Source of the DNA: Cloacibacillus porcorum | GTDB taxonomy: Bacteria; Synergistota; Synergistia; Synergistales; Synergistaceae | NCBI RefSeq assembly: GCF_001701045.1 | Contig: NZ_CP016757.1 | Location: 3,432,501 to 3,496,500 of the forward strand | Reading direction: 5' to 3' | DNA: 64,000 nt | In this document: positions 16,740 through 26,232 of the stretch, piece after piece | How the letters are laid out: each line of letters starts with the position of its first letter | How positions within the stretch are numbered: position 1 is the stretch's first letter | Translations under genes and position numbers: made by a program | Notes under the pieces: generated by a model | Seen by the model: only the letters and a program-made list of their open reading frames with translations | Told to the model about the DNA's origin: nothing | Databases searched by the model: none

Positions 16740-17495
16740 ATGATACATTTTGTCGGAGCGGGGCCGGGAGCCCCGGATTTGATCACGCTGCGCGGAGCGC
16801 GGCTCCTTGAGGAGGCGGGGATGATAATCTACGCCGGTTCCCTCGTGAACCCGGAACTATTGAAGCGCGCGAAAGAGGGCTGCGAGATACACGACAGCGC
16901 CTCCATGACGCTCGACGAGGTAATAGAGAAGCTGCGCGAGTCGCACGAGGCCGGAGTCGACGCGGTGCGCCTCCACACCGGCGACCCCTCGATCTACGGC
17001 GCGATACGCGAGCAGATGGACAGGCTCAAGGCGCTCGGCATCCCCTATGACATCACCCCCGGCGTCAGCTCCTTCTGCGCCGCGGCCGCGGCGGCGGAGG
17101 TGGAATACACCCTGCCGGCGGTGAGCCAGACGGTGATAATCACGCGCATGGAGGGGCGCACGCCGGTTCCCGATAAGGAAAAGATACGGCTGCTCGCCTC
17201 GCACCAGGCCTCGATGGTGCTCTTTCTCTCGACGGGGCTGCTTGACGGCCTCTGCGCCGAGCTTATCATGGGCGGCTACGCTCCCGAGACCAAGGCCGTC
17301 ATGGTCTACAAGGCCTCCTGGCCCGAGCAGAGGGTGATACGTGCCACGCTCGCCACCCTGCCGCTGCTCGCCTCGGAGGCGGGAATAAAAAATACGGCCC
17401 TGATACTCGTCGGGGACTTCCTCGGCGACGAGTACGAGCTTTCGAAGCTCTACGACAAACACTTCTCCCACGGCTTCCGAAAGGCCGCCGAATAA
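16740..17495 (+). CDS. cbiF: cobalt-precorrin-4 C11-methyltransferase CbiF
   Basis: A 251-residue methylase that adds the C-11 methyl. Motifs: MIHFVGAGPGAPDLITLRGARLL, the loop HTGDPSIYGAIREQ, DITPGVSSF and the SAM-site RMEGRTPVP. It is very similar in layout to Salmonella CbiF and begins four bases after cbiET. Confidence 0.95.
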   Translation: MIHFVGAGPGAPDLITLRGARLLEEAGMIIYAGSLVNPELLKRAKEGCEIHDSASMTLDEVIEKLRESHEAGVDAVRLHTGDPSIYGAIREQMDRLKALGIPYDITPGVSSFCAAAAAAEVEYTLPAVSQTVIITRMEGRTPVPDKEKIRLLASHQASMVLFLSTGLLDGLCAELIMGGYAPETKAVMVYKASWPEQRVIRATLATLPLLASEAGIKNTALILVGDFLGDEYELSKLYDKHFSHGFRKAAE

Positions 17496-17498
17496 AAG

Positions 17499-18437
17499 AT
17501 GAATCTCTGCGCGGCGGCATTTTCGGAGAGGGGGGCAAAACTGGCGAGGCGGATCGCGCTGGCCTTCGGCGGCAGCGCCTGGGCCCCGGAAAAATACGCG
17601 GGCGGCGGCGTGCTGCCCTTCGGCGTATCTCTCGGCGAATGGACGAAAGAGCGCTTCGCGGAGGCGGAGGCGCTGGTATTCGTCTCCTCCTGCGGGATCG
17701 CGGTACGCGCCGTCGCTCCGTACCTTAAAGGCAAAGATAAAGATCCCGCGGTAATCGTTGCCGACGAACGGGGCCTCAGCGTGATATCGCTGCTCTCGGG
17801 ACACATCGGCGGCGCGAACGAACTCACGCTGCGCATCGCCGAAGCTATCGGAGCCCGCCCAGTGATCACCACCGCCACCGACGTGAACGGCATCACGCCG
17901 CCCGACTCATGGGCGGTGAAGAACAACTGCGCCATTGAGAACCTTCCCGCCGCGAAGCGCGTCGCCGCCGAGCTGCTCTCGGGACACGCCGTCGGCGTCG
18001 CCGTCACCGATGAACTGCAGCCCGCTCCCTATCCGGTGACGCTGTGGCTGCGGCCCAAAAACCTCATCGTCGGCGTCGGCTGCAAGCGCGGCACGGAGCC
18101 GGAGCTGCTGCGCGGATGCTTTTTGGACTTTATGAAACAGAGCGGTTATTCGCCGCTCTCCGTCGCCTCCGTCGCCTCCGTCGAACAAAAAAAAGACGAG
18201 GCGGCGGTCGCCGGACTCGCGGAATTTTATGAGATACCCTTCGAGACCTTCTCCGCGGAGACGCTGATGGCGCTGCCGGGGGAATTTACCCCCTCGCCCG
18301 CGGCGCTCGCGGCGGTCGGGACCGACAACGTCTGTGAACGCGCGGCGCTCGCCGCCTCGCGCGGCGGCTACATGGTGCGTCTCAAAACAAAATACCCCGG
18401 CATCACCTTCGCGCTGGCAAGAAAAAGGAGTCTGTGA
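17499..18437 (+). CDS. cbiG: cobalt-precorrin-5A hydrolase CbiG
   Basis: A 312-residue CbiG, which opens the delta-lactone of cobalt-precorrin-5A and releases acetaldehyde. The N-terminal domain has VFVSSCGIAVRAVAPYL, DERGLSVISLLSGHIGGANELT and ATDVNGITPPDSWA. The C-terminal domain begins IVGVGCKRGTEPELL. Both domains are present, so it is full length. It is one codon from cbiF. Confidence 0.95.
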   Translation: MNLCAAAFSERGAKLARRIALAFGGSAWAPEKYAGGGVLPFGVSLGEWTKERFAEAEALVFVSSCGIAVRAVAPYLKGKDKDPAVIVADERGLSVISLLSGHIGGANELTLRIAEAIGARPVITTATDVNGITPPDSWAVKNNCAIENLPAAKRVAAELLSGHAVGVAVTDELQPAPYPVTLWLRPKNLIVGVGCKRGTEPELLRGCFLDFMKQSGYSPLSVASVASVEQKKDEAAVAGLAEFYEIPFETFSAETLMALPGEFTPSPAALAAVGTDNVCERAALAASRGGYMVRLKTKYPGITFALARKRSL

Positions 18438-18440
18438 CCT

Positions 18441-19649
18441 ATGAATATGGAAATAAAGATCGCCGGATTGGACTACAGGTCGGCCTCCGTCGACGTCCGG
18501 GAAAAATTCACCTTTACGGAGAGCGAGCGGCGGGAGCTGCTGAACGAGATCGCGCCGCATGTCCAGGAGGCGGTCCTCATCTCGACCTGTAACCGGACAG
18601 AGCTGGCCGTCGTCTCCGAAGAGGAGCCCTCGGAGCTGCTGCACCGCGCCCGCGGCTGCGGCAGCTTCTTCTCGCTGCGCGGAGAGGCCGCCGTGGCGCG
18701 CATCTTTGAGATCGCCGCCGGACTCCATTCACAGATACCACTTGAAGACCAGATACTGGGACAGATGAAAGAGGCGCTCGCCGCTTCGCGTGAGGAAAAG
18801 GCCTGCGGCCCGCTGCTCGGGCAGCTCTTCCAGCGCGCGATCACAGCCGGCAAAGAGGTACGCACAAAATATAAGGCCCTGCCGCATGAATGCTCCGCGG
18901 CGGCGGCGGCCTGCACGGCGGCGGCGGAATTTTTCTCGCAGGCCGCAGCCGCAAATGACGCCTCCGGGCCAGCGGGCTGCTCCTCCGCCGCTCCCCTGCG
19001 CGGAATCTCCGCGCTCGTCGTGGGCAGCGGCGAAATGGGAATGCTCGCGGCGCAGCTGCTGCGCGACCGCGGCGCTTCGGTGCGCATGACACAGCGCCGC
19101 TGCCGCAAAGACGGCGCGCAGCCGCCCTCCGGCGTTACCCTGATCCCCTACGATACAAGATATGAGGCGATGCGCGAGTGCGCCCTCGTTATCTGCGCGA
19201 CGGCAAGCCCCCACTTCGTCCTCACGACAAAGGAGTTCGGCGACGACGGCGTACGGCGGATGATGATAGACCTCGCCGTCCCGCGCGACATCGAACCGGC
19301 CTTCATGAGACGTCCCTCGGTGACGCTGGTGGACATGGACGGGCTGGGACACAGCGCGCTGCCGGAGGACTTCCTGCGGGAGATAAAAAAGAGCGTCGCG
19401 GCGCACACCGCGCGCTTCCACGAGTGGCGGCAGATACACGACTGCATGCCCTACATAGAGGACGTCTGCGCCTTCGCGGAGCGCGAACTGGCAAACGAGC
19501 TCGGCTGCGCCGACGCCGAGGAATTCTCCCGCGTAAGAGCCGCCTCCCGCAGCATGATGAATAAACTTCTCTTCTCATTAAAAGAAAGGGTTGATATAGA
19601 TATGGCAAAAGAATGTTACTGCGCACTGGCAAAGGCGGCGCAGAGATGA
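18441..19649 (+). CDS. hemA: glutamyl-tRNA reductase HemA
   Basis: A 402-residue HemA that reduces glutamyl-tRNA to glutamate-1-semialdehyde, the first committed step of C5 tetrapyrrole synthesis. The nucleophilic Cys lies in STCNRTEL, followed by EDQILGQMKEA and the NADPH-binding VVGSGEMGMLAAQLL, then DLAVPRDIEP. The C-terminal dimerisation helix ends MNKLLFSLKERVD. A Ser/Ala-rich insert sits before the NADPH domain. The gene lies within the cob cluster and overlaps cbiH by four bases. Confidence 0.95.
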   Translation: MNMEIKIAGLDYRSASVDVREKFTFTESERRELLNEIAPHVQEAVLISTCNRTELAVVSEEEPSELLHRARGCGSFFSLRGEAAVARIFEIAAGLHSQIPLEDQILGQMKEALAASREEKACGPLLGQLFQRAITAGKEVRTKYKALPHECSAAAAACTAAAEFFSQAAAANDASGPAGCSSAAPLRGISALVVGSGEMGMLAAQLLRDRGASVRMTQRRCRKDGAQPPSGVTLIPYDTRYEAMRECALVICATASPHFVLTTKEFGDDGVRRMMIDLAVPRDIEPAFMRRPSVTLVDMDGLGHSALPEDFLREIKKSVAAHTARFHEWRQIHDCMPYIEDVCAFAERELANELGCADAEEFSRVRAASRSMMNKLLFSLKERVDIDMAKECYCALAKAAQR

Positions 19650-20383
19650 TATACGTCGTCGGCCTCGGTCCCGGAGGGCCGGAACAGATAACGCCGCGGG
19701 CGCTTTCGGCGCTGGAAAAATGCGATCTGATCGTCGGCTACAAGGCCTACATCGAGCTGGTGCGCCCAATCTTCGAAGGACGCAAAGAGCTCGTCGCCTC
19801 GCCAATGAAGAGGGAGCGCGACCGCTGCGAAGAGGCGCTTAAACTTTCGCTTTCGGGCCGCACCGTCGGGCTCATCTCCAGCGGCGACCCGGGAATATAC
19901 GGCATGGCGGGGATAATGCTCGAGGTGGCGCGGGGCAGGACAAAGGTCGAAATAATCCCCGGCATCACCGCCGCCGCAAGCTCGGCCTCGATACTCGGCG
20001 CGCCGCTGATGCACGACTTCGCCGTTATCAGCCTCAGCGACCTGCTTACGCCCTGGGAGCTGATAGAGAGGCGGCTGCGCGCCGCCGCGGAGGCCGATTT
20101 CGTCATCTGTATCTACAACCCCGCAAGCCACGGCCGCCCCGACCACCTTGCGCGCGCGGCGGCGATCCTCATGGAGACGCTCCCCGGAAACCGCGCCGCC
20201 GGCTGGGTGCGCAACGCGGGGCGCGACGAAGAGAGCTTCGGCCTGACGACGCTCGACGGCCTCAAGGAGGCGCCGATAGACATGTTCTGCACCGTGATAA
20301 TCGGGAACTCCGCCACCCGCGTGATAAACGGACGCCTCATCACGCCGCGCGGCTACAGGCATCCCACCGATGGCGAAGACTGA
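19646..20383 (+). CDS. cbiH: cobalt-factor III C17-methyltransferase CbiH
   Basis: A 245-residue tetrapyrrole methylase for C-17 methylation and ring contraction. Motifs: MIYVVGLGPGGPEQITPRAL, SSGDPGIYGMAG, IIPGITAAASSAS, the stretch HDFAVISLSDLLTPWE and a C-terminal GYRHP. ATG at 19646 overlaps the hemA stop (ATGA); a longer version from 19613 lies inside hemA and is rejected. Confidence 0.94.
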   Translation: MIYVVGLGPGGPEQITPRALSALEKCDLIVGYKAYIELVRPIFEGRKELVASPMKRERDRCEEALKLSLSGRTVGLISSGDPGIYGMAGIMLEVARGRTKVEIIPGITAAASSASILGAPLMHDFAVISLSDLLTPWELIERRLRAAAEADFVICIYNPASHGRPDHLARAAAILMETLPGNRAAGWVRNAGRDEESFGLTTLDGLKEAPIDMFCTVIIGNSATRVINGRLITPRGYRHPTDGED

Positions 20384-21617
20384 GATGGGACGGCGCGTAC
20401 TGCTCTTCGGCGGCACCACCGAGGGGCGCGAACTGACGCGCTTCCGCCTGCCGCTCGTTTATGCCGTCGCCACCGCCTACGGCGCGGAGCTGGTGCGCGG
20501 AGCGGAAAATACCGAGGTCACCGTCGGCCGCATGGACGCGGCGGAGATGGAAAAATTTATCAAAGACTCCGACATCGCCTGCGTCATCGACGCGACGCAC
20601 CCTTACGCGCGCGAGGCGCGTGAAAATATCCGCGCCGCCTGCGCCGCCGCGAATACGCCGCTCATGCGCGTACAGCGGCGGGAGGCCGTCACCGACGGCG
20701 ACGTAGTCCGCGTGAAGAGCGCGGAGGAGGCGGCCCGCTTCCTTGAGGGGACGACCGGCAACGTGCTGCTGACGACCGGCAGCAAGGAGCTGGAGGCCTT
20801 TGCCTGCGTGAGCGATCGCTCGCGCCTCTTCGCGCGGGTGCTGCCGGACCCGGAAGTGATAAAAAAATGTGCCGAGTGCGGCTTTGACAGCGGCCACATC
20901 ATCGCGATGCAGGGCCCCTTCAGCCTGCTTATGAACGAAGAGATGATCCGTCTCACCGGCGCGCGCTGGCTCGTCACGAAGGACGGCGGCGCGGCGGGCG
21001 GCATCGAAGAAAAGATAGAGGCGGCGCGCAGCTGCAAGGCGCGCGTCATCATGATAGAACGCCCCCATGAAGAGGGCGGACACAGCTGCACAGAGGCGCT
21101 GCTCTGGGCGCGGCGGATACTGGGGCTCTCCCGGCCGCCGCTCTTCCCGATGCTGACGGACATGGAGGAACGCTCCGCGGTGATCGCGGGCGGCGGCCGG
21201 ATCGCGGCGCGGCGCGCGGCGACGCTGATAAAGTGCGGCGCGGCGGTCACTGTCGTCAGCCCCGAGTTCGGCCCGGAGTTCAAAGAGATGAAATGCCGTC
21301 TCGTGAGAAAGGGCTGGGAGCCCGAAGATCTTGAGGGCGCGGCGCTCGCGGTGGCGGCGACCGACGACGAAAAGGTCAACGCCGCCATCGGCGCGGCGGC
21401 GAAAGAGCGCGGCATACCGGTGAGCGTCGCGGACAACGCGGCGGAGTGCAGCTTCTTCTTCCCTTCGCTGGTCACAAGCGGCGAGGTCTCGGCCTCCGTC
21501 TCCGCGGGGGCGCTCTCGCCGGCGCTGACGCACAGGCTCGCGGAGAGGCTCCGCTCAGTCTGGGACGAATGGGTGAAAGAGGAGCGCGCCGCTCTGGAGG
21601 AGAAAAAAGATGGATAA
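20370..21617 (+). CDS. cbiJ: fusion of cobalt-precorrin-6A reductase (CbiJ) and precorrin-2 dehydrogenase (SirC/CysG-N)
   Basis: A 415-residue two-domain protein. Residues about 8-250 are CbiJ (VLLFGGTTEGRELTR, VIDATHPYAREARENI, MQGPFSLLMNEEM, WLVTKDGG), the NADPH reductase of cobalt-precorrin-6A. Residues about 258-405 form a second Rossmann domain (LTDMEERSAVIAGGGRIAARRA, AVAATDDEKVN, SVADNAAECSFFFPS). That pattern is the NAD-dependent precorrin-2 dehydrogenase seen in CysG/Met8/SirC, which makes sirohydrochlorin. The fusion puts an early and a late step in one chain. The start could be 20370 or the ATG at 20385. Confidence 0.9.
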   Translation: MAKTEMGRRVLLFGGTTEGRELTRFRLPLVYAVATAYGAELVRGAENTEVTVGRMDAAEMEKFIKDSDIACVIDATHPYAREARENIRAACAAANTPLMRVQRREAVTDGDVVRVKSAEEAARFLEGTTGNVLLTTGSKELEAFACVSDRSRLFARVLPDPEVIKKCAECGFDSGHIIAMQGPFSLLMNEEMIRLTGARWLVTKDGGAAGGIEEKIEAARSCKARVIMIERPHEEGGHSCTEALLWARRILGLSRPPLFPMLTDMEERSAVIAGGGRIAARRAATLIKCGAAVTVVSPEFGPEFKEMKCRLVRKGWEPEDLEGAALAVAATDDEKVNAAIGAAAKERGIPVSVADNAAECSFFFPSLVTSGEVSASVSAGALSPALTHRLAERLRSVWDEWVKEERAALEEKKDG

Positions 21618-22506
21618 AAAGATAATACGTTTTGGAAGCCGAAAAAGCGCGCTCGCGCTCGTGCAGACAAAGCTCGTGATGGAGGCGGTGGCCCGCGCCC
21701 ACCCCGAACTGGCGGTCGAACTCGTCGCGATGGAGACTACCGGCGACAGGAATATGAAACCCTTCTCCGAGGCCTCGGACAAGTTCGGCATCAAGGGGCT
21801 CTTCACGCAGGAACTTGAGGAGGCGCTGTTATCCGGCGCGATCGACGTCGCCGTTCACAGCCTTAAAGATATGCCGATGAACGCGAACCCCGCGCTGCCG
21901 CTCGTCGCCTACTCACGGCGCGAGGACCCGCGCGACGCGCTCGTCCTGCCGCAGGGACGGACGGACATCGAATCGGGCGCGATCGGCTGCTCCTCGGCGC
22001 GGCGGCGCGTACAACTCGCGGCGCTCTATCCCGGCGTGGAGATCAAGCCGGTGCGCGGCAACGTCAACACCAGGCTGCGCAAACTCGACGAGGGGGAATT
22101 TTCCGCCCTCGTGCTCGCGGCGGCGGGGTTAAAGCGGCTCGGACTCGACGGGCGCATCTCCCGATATTTTGAGACAGATGAAATGATACCCGCGCCGGGA
22201 CAGGGAGTGCTCGCCTGTCAGGGGCGCGCGGGAGAGGACTACCGCTACCTTGACGCGATACGCGACCGCGGGGCCGCGGCCTGCGCCGAAGCCGAGCGGG
22301 CCTTCTCCGCCGAGCTGGGCGGCGGCTGCACCGCGCCCGTCGGCGCCTTCGCCGCACTCGCGGGAGAGACGATAAAGATAACCGGACTGTACGCCGACGA
22401 AAGCGGCTGCGATATCCGCCGCGGCTCGGCGAAGGGCCCGGCGGCGGAAAACATAAAAATCGCGGTGAAGCTCGCGCAGGAACTTTCAAGGGGGGAAGAG
22501 TTATGA
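21610..22506 (+). CDS. hemC: hydroxymethylbilane synthase (porphobilinogen deaminase) HemC
   Basis: A 298-residue HemC that polymerises four porphobilinogens. Typical segments are FGSRKSALALVQTKLV, HSLKDMPM, GCSSARRRVQLAALYPG, RGNVNTRLRKLD, and the dipyrromethane cofactor cysteine in ELGGGCTAPVGAF. It overlaps both neighbours by a few bases. Confidence 0.96.
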   Translation: MDKKIIRFGSRKSALALVQTKLVMEAVARAHPELAVELVAMETTGDRNMKPFSEASDKFGIKGLFTQELEEALLSGAIDVAVHSLKDMPMNANPALPLVAYSRREDPRDALVLPQGRTDIESGAIGCSSARRRVQLAALYPGVEIKPVRGNVNTRLRKLDEGEFSALVLAAAGLKRLGLDGRISRYFETDEMIPAPGQGVLACQGRAGEDYRYLDAIRDRGAAACAEAERAFSAELGGGCTAPVGAFAALAGETIKITGLYADESGCDIRRGSAKGPAAENIKIAVKLAQELSRGEEL

Positions 22507-23963
22507 CACAGACTAAGGGCCATGTGGCGCTCATCGGTGCCGGTCCGGGAGACGCGGGGCTCTTCACCCTGCGCGGCCGCGAACTGCTGGAGGCCGCCGA
22601 CTGCGTAGTCTACGACCGGCTCGTCGGCGACGGCGTGCTCGCGATGATGCCACCTTCGGCGGAAAAGATAAACGTAGGCAAGACCGGCGGCGGCCTCTCC
22701 GTGCCGCAGCGCGAGATCGAAGAGATCATCGTGCGCGAGGCGAAGAGGGGGCGGCGCGTCGCGCGGCTCAAGGGCGGCGACCCATTCATGTTCGGACGCG
22801 GCGGCGAGGAGATCGAGGCGCTGAACCGCGAGGGGATACCCTTCGAGGTGGTCCCCGGCGTGACCTCGGCGCTCGGCGGACCGGCCTGCGCCGGCATCCC
22901 CGTAACGCACAGGGGCATCGCGCGCTCCGTTCACGTCATCACGGCGCACACCAAAGAGGGCACCATCGCCCCCGTAGACTACGAGGCCCTCGCGAAACTC
23001 GGCGGCACGCTCGTCTTCCTCATGGGCGCCAGCGCCGTCACAGAGATATGCGCCGAGCTTCAAAGGGCGGGAATGGACGGCGGCACGCCGGCGGCGGCCG
23101 TCGAAAACGCGAGCACCGCGGCGCAGCGACTGATCCAGGGAACGCTGGGAACGCTCTCCGCCAGGTGCGCTGAGGAAAAACTGCGCTCCCCCGCGCTGAT
23201 AATTGTCGGCGAAGTCACGGCTCTCGCGGAGGGATTCGCCTGGAAACGCTTCCTGCCGCTCTCCGGACGCAAGGTGATCGTGACGCGCCCGCGCGAACGG
23301 GCGGGCAAACTCTCCGCCATGCTCCGCGCGCGCGGCGCGGAGGTCGTGGAGCTGCCCTGCATCAGCACGCGCCGGATAGAGGCGAAGCTGCCGGACTTTT
23401 CAAAATACGGCTGGCTTGGCTTCACAAGCATTACCGGCGTCGAAGCGCTCTTTGAGCTGCTTGCGGAAAATGGACGCGACGTCCGCTCCCTCGGCGCGGC
23501 GAAGATCGCGGCGATCGGCCCGGCGACCGCCAGGGCGCTGAAAGAGCGCGGCCTTATCACGGACTACATGCCGGAGGTCTACGACGGGTTACACCTCGCG
23601 CGCGGCCTCGAGGAGCTCGCGAAAACCGCACCGGTGCTGATGCTCCGCGCGAAGGAGGGTTCGCCGGAGCTGACGGCGGAGCTTGCGGCGCTGAAGATAA
23701 ACTTCACCGAACTGCCGCTCTATGAGACAATATATGAACGGGCGGAGATAATCCCGCAGGGGGCGGATACCGCGGTATTCACAAGCGCCTCGACCGTGCG
23801 CGGATTCAAGGCCGCCATGCCGGAGCTTGAGATAGAATGCGCCTGCTGCATCGGCGAACAGACGGCGGCGGAGGCGCGGCGTGCGGGCTTTAAACGGATA
23901 ATAACGGCTCAAAAGGCGACCCTGGAGAGCCTCATAAATACTCTGGAGGAAGATATAAGATGA
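22503..23963 (+). CDS. cobA-hemD: fusion of uroporphyrinogen-III C-methyltransferase (CobA/SUMT) and uroporphyrinogen-III synthase (HemD)
   Basis: A 486-residue fusion. Residues about 5-245 are SUMT (VALIGAGPGDAGLFTLRG, VVYDRLV, RLKGGDPFMFGRGGEE, VPGVTSALGGPACAGIP, THRGIARSVH), which methylates C-2 and C-7 to give precorrin-2. Residues about 255-480 are HemD (GRKVIVTRPRERAGKL, GWLGFTSITGVEALF, IAAIGPATARAL, VFTSASTVRGF), which closes the macrocycle. The fusion occurs in several anaerobes and channels uroporphyrinogen III toward corrinoids and sirohaem. It overlaps hemC by four bases. Confidence 0.95.
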   Translation: MTQTKGHVALIGAGPGDAGLFTLRGRELLEAADCVVYDRLVGDGVLAMMPPSAEKINVGKTGGGLSVPQREIEEIIVREAKRGRRVARLKGGDPFMFGRGGEEIEALNREGIPFEVVPGVTSALGGPACAGIPVTHRGIARSVHVITAHTKEGTIAPVDYEALAKLGGTLVFLMGASAVTEICAELQRAGMDGGTPAAAVENASTAAQRLIQGTLGTLSARCAEEKLRSPALIIVGEVTALAEGFAWKRFLPLSGRKVIVTRPRERAGKLSAMLRARGAEVVELPCISTRRIEAKLPDFSKYGWLGFTSITGVEALFELLAENGRDVRSLGAAKIAAIGPATARALKERGLITDYMPEVYDGLHLARGLEELAKTAPVLMLRAKEGSPELTAELAALKINFTELPLYETIYERAEIIPQGADTAVFTSASTVRGFKAAMPELEIECACCIGEQTAAEARRAGFKRIITAQKATLESLINTLEEDIR

Positions 23964-24934
23964 TAGTACGTCCAAGAAGACTGAGAAAAAACAAAATCAT
24001 CCGCGACATGGCGGCGGAGACACGGCTCTCTCCCTCCATGCTCGTCTACCCGGTATTCATCCGCGAGGGCAGCAACATCATCGAAGACATCCCCGCGATG
24101 CCCGGCCAGAAACGCTACAGCCCCGACACCTTCCCGCGCATCCTCGAAGAGGTACAGCGCGCGGGGGTAAACTCCATACTCCTCTTCGGCATCCCCGAGC
24201 ATAAGGACGAATTCGGCAGCGAGGCCTATAACGAAAACGGCGTCATCCAGCAGGCGCTGCGCGTCGGCAAGATACACTTCCCCGATATGTGCTTCATCGG
24301 CGACGTCTGTCTCTGTGAGTACACCTCGCACGGACACTGCGGTCTGCTGAAGGGAGAGACCGTGGACAACGACCCGACGCTCGACCTCCTTGCGAAGACG
24401 GCTCTCTCTCAGGCACAGGCGGGAGCCGACATCGTAGCCCCCTCCGACATGATGGACGGGCGCGTCGCGGCGATCCGCGCGAAGCTCGACGGCGCGGGCA
24501 TGGATGATACCCTGATCTTCTCCTACGCCGTGAAATACGCCTCGGCATTCTACGGTCCCTTCCGCGAAGCGGCCGGCTCCGCCCCATCCTTCGGCGACCG
24601 CAAAAGCTATCAGATGGACCCGCGCAACGTGCGCGAGGGCGTACGCGAAGCTCTGCTCGACATCGAGGAGGGCGCGGACATGATCATGGTAAAGCCGGGA
24701 CTTCCCTATCTCGACGTGCTGCGCGCCGTGAAAGAGGCCAGCGAGGTCCCCGTCGGAGCCTACTGCGTCAGCGGCGAATATTCGATGATAAAGGCCGCCG
24801 CCGAGCGCGGCTGGCTCGACGAAAAACGCGTCATTGCGGAATCGGCGGTCTGCCTCGCGCGCGGCGGCGCGGACGTCATCGTCAGCTACTTCGCACCCGA
24901 ACTCGCGAAGATGATGAAAGAGGGCGAGCTGTAA
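23960..24934 (+). CDS. hemB: porphobilinogen synthase (delta-aminolevulinate dehydratase) HemB
   Basis: A 324-residue HemB that condenses two 5-aminolevulinate molecules. It has the cysteine-rich metal site (DVCLCEYTSHGHCG), typical of zinc-dependent enzymes. Schiff-base lysines lie in SYAVKYASAFYGPFREA and MVKPGLPYLD. It overlaps cobA-hemD by four bases and hemL by one. Confidence 0.96.
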   Translation: MIVRPRRLRKNKIIRDMAAETRLSPSMLVYPVFIREGSNIIEDIPAMPGQKRYSPDTFPRILEEVQRAGVNSILLFGIPEHKDEFGSEAYNENGVIQQALRVGKIHFPDMCFIGDVCLCEYTSHGHCGLLKGETVDNDPTLDLLAKTALSQAQAGADIVAPSDMMDGRVAAIRAKLDGAGMDDTLIFSYAVKYASAFYGPFREAAGSAPSFGDRKSYQMDPRNVREGVREALLDIEEGADMIMVKPGLPYLDVLRAVKEASEVPVGAYCVSGEYSMIKAAAERGWLDEKRVIAESAVCLARGGADVIVSYFAPELAKMMKEGEL

Positions 24935-26226
24935 TGAGCCGGAGCCAGTGCGAAAGACTATTTGAAGAGGCCCAGAGCCTCATCCCCGGCGGCGTCAACA
25001 GCCCCGTCCGCGCCTTCAAGAGCGTCGGGCAGACGCCGATCTTCGCGGCGCGCGGCGAAGGGGCTTACATATGGGACGCCGACGGCAAAAAATATACCGA
25101 TTACATCGGCTCGTGGGGGCCGCTAATCCTTGGTCACGCCTACGCCCCCGTGGTGGACGCCGTCTGCGAGGCGGCTCACGAAGGCACGAGCTTCGGCCTG
25201 CCGACGGCGATGGAGGTCGAAATGGCCCGCCTCATCACGGAGCTCGTCAAGGGCGTAGAGATGGTGCGCATGGTCTCATCGGGCACCGAGGCGGTACTCT
25301 CCGCGATACGCGCGGCGCGCGGCTTCACGGGACGCGAAATGGTCGTGAAGTTCGAGGGCTGCTACCACGGGCACTCCGACAGCATGCTTGTTAAGGCGGG
25401 CTCCGGCCTCGCGACCGCGGGACAGCCGGACAGCGCCGGCGTGCCGGCGAATACCGCGGCGGCGACGCTGACCTGCCGCTACAACGACCTGGAAGAGATC
25501 AAAAAGATATTCGCGGCACATAAGGACGAGATCGCCGCGGTGATCGTCGAGCCCGTAGGTGCAAATATGGGCGTCGTTCCTCCCGCGCCCGGCTTCCTTG
25601 AGGGGCTGCGCGAAATCACGGCGGCAAACGGCGCGCTGCTCATCTTCGACGAAGTCATCACCGGCTTCCGCCTCTCGATAAACTGCGCCTCGGGATACTT
25701 CGGCGTGACGCCGGACCTCTGGACCTTTGGCAAAATAATCGGCGGCGGCCTTCCCGTCGGTGCCTACGGCGGACGCCGCGACGTGATGTCGATGGTGGCC
25801 CCCTTAGGCCCCGTCTACCAGGCTGGCACGCTTTCGGGAAACCCCGTGGCGATGGCCGCCGGGTTCGCGGCGCTGACGGCGCTGCGCGAAAACCCGCTAA
25901 TCTACAGAGAACTCGCCGCGCGGGGAGAGCGTCTGCGCGCCGGCCTCGATAAAATATTCAAAAAATACGGCGTGGCCGCCTGCGTGCAGGGTATTGAATC
26001 GCTCGCGACGATATTCTTCACCGCCGGACCGGTAAAGAGCTACGACGAGGCGAAAAAGAGCGACACCGCCCGCTACGCCCGCTTCTGGAGCGGCATGGCC
26101 GCCCGCGGCATCCTGATGGCCCCCTCGCAGTTCGAGGCGTTGTTCCTCTGCGCCGCGCACAGCGACGAAGACATCGAATACTTCCTCGTCTGCGCCGACG
26201 AAGTGGCCGGAAGCGAAGGATTTTAA
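24934..26226 (+). CDS. hemL: glutamate-1-semialdehyde 2,1-aminomutase HemL
   Basis: A 430-residue PLP aminomutase that makes 5-aminolevulinate. Family marks are LIPGGVNSPVRAFKSVG, RMVSSGTEAVLSAIRAARG, GCYHGHSD, IFDEVITGFRL and the PLP lysine in LWTFGKIIGGGLPVGAYGG. With hemA, hemB, hemC and hemD here, the locus can make its own uroporphyrinogen III. Confidence 0.96.
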   Translation: MSRSQCERLFEEAQSLIPGGVNSPVRAFKSVGQTPIFAARGEGAYIWDADGKKYTDYIGSWGPLILGHAYAPVVDAVCEAAHEGTSFGLPTAMEVEMARLITELVKGVEMVRMVSSGTEAVLSAIRAARGFTGREMVVKFEGCYHGHSDSMLVKAGSGLATAGQPDSAGVPANTAAATLTCRYNDLEEIKKIFAAHKDEIAAVIVEPVGANMGVVPPAPGFLEGLREITAANGALLIFDEVITGFRLSINCASGYFGVTPDLWTFGKIIGGGLPVGAYGGRRDVMSMVAPLGPVYQAGTLSGNPVAMAAGFAALTALRENPLIYRELAARGERLRAGLDKIFKKYGVAACVQGIESLATIFFTAGPVKSYDEAKKSDTARYARFWSGMAARGILMAPSQFEALFLCAAHSDEDIEYFLVCADEVAGSEGF

Positions 26227-26232
26227 AGGCCG

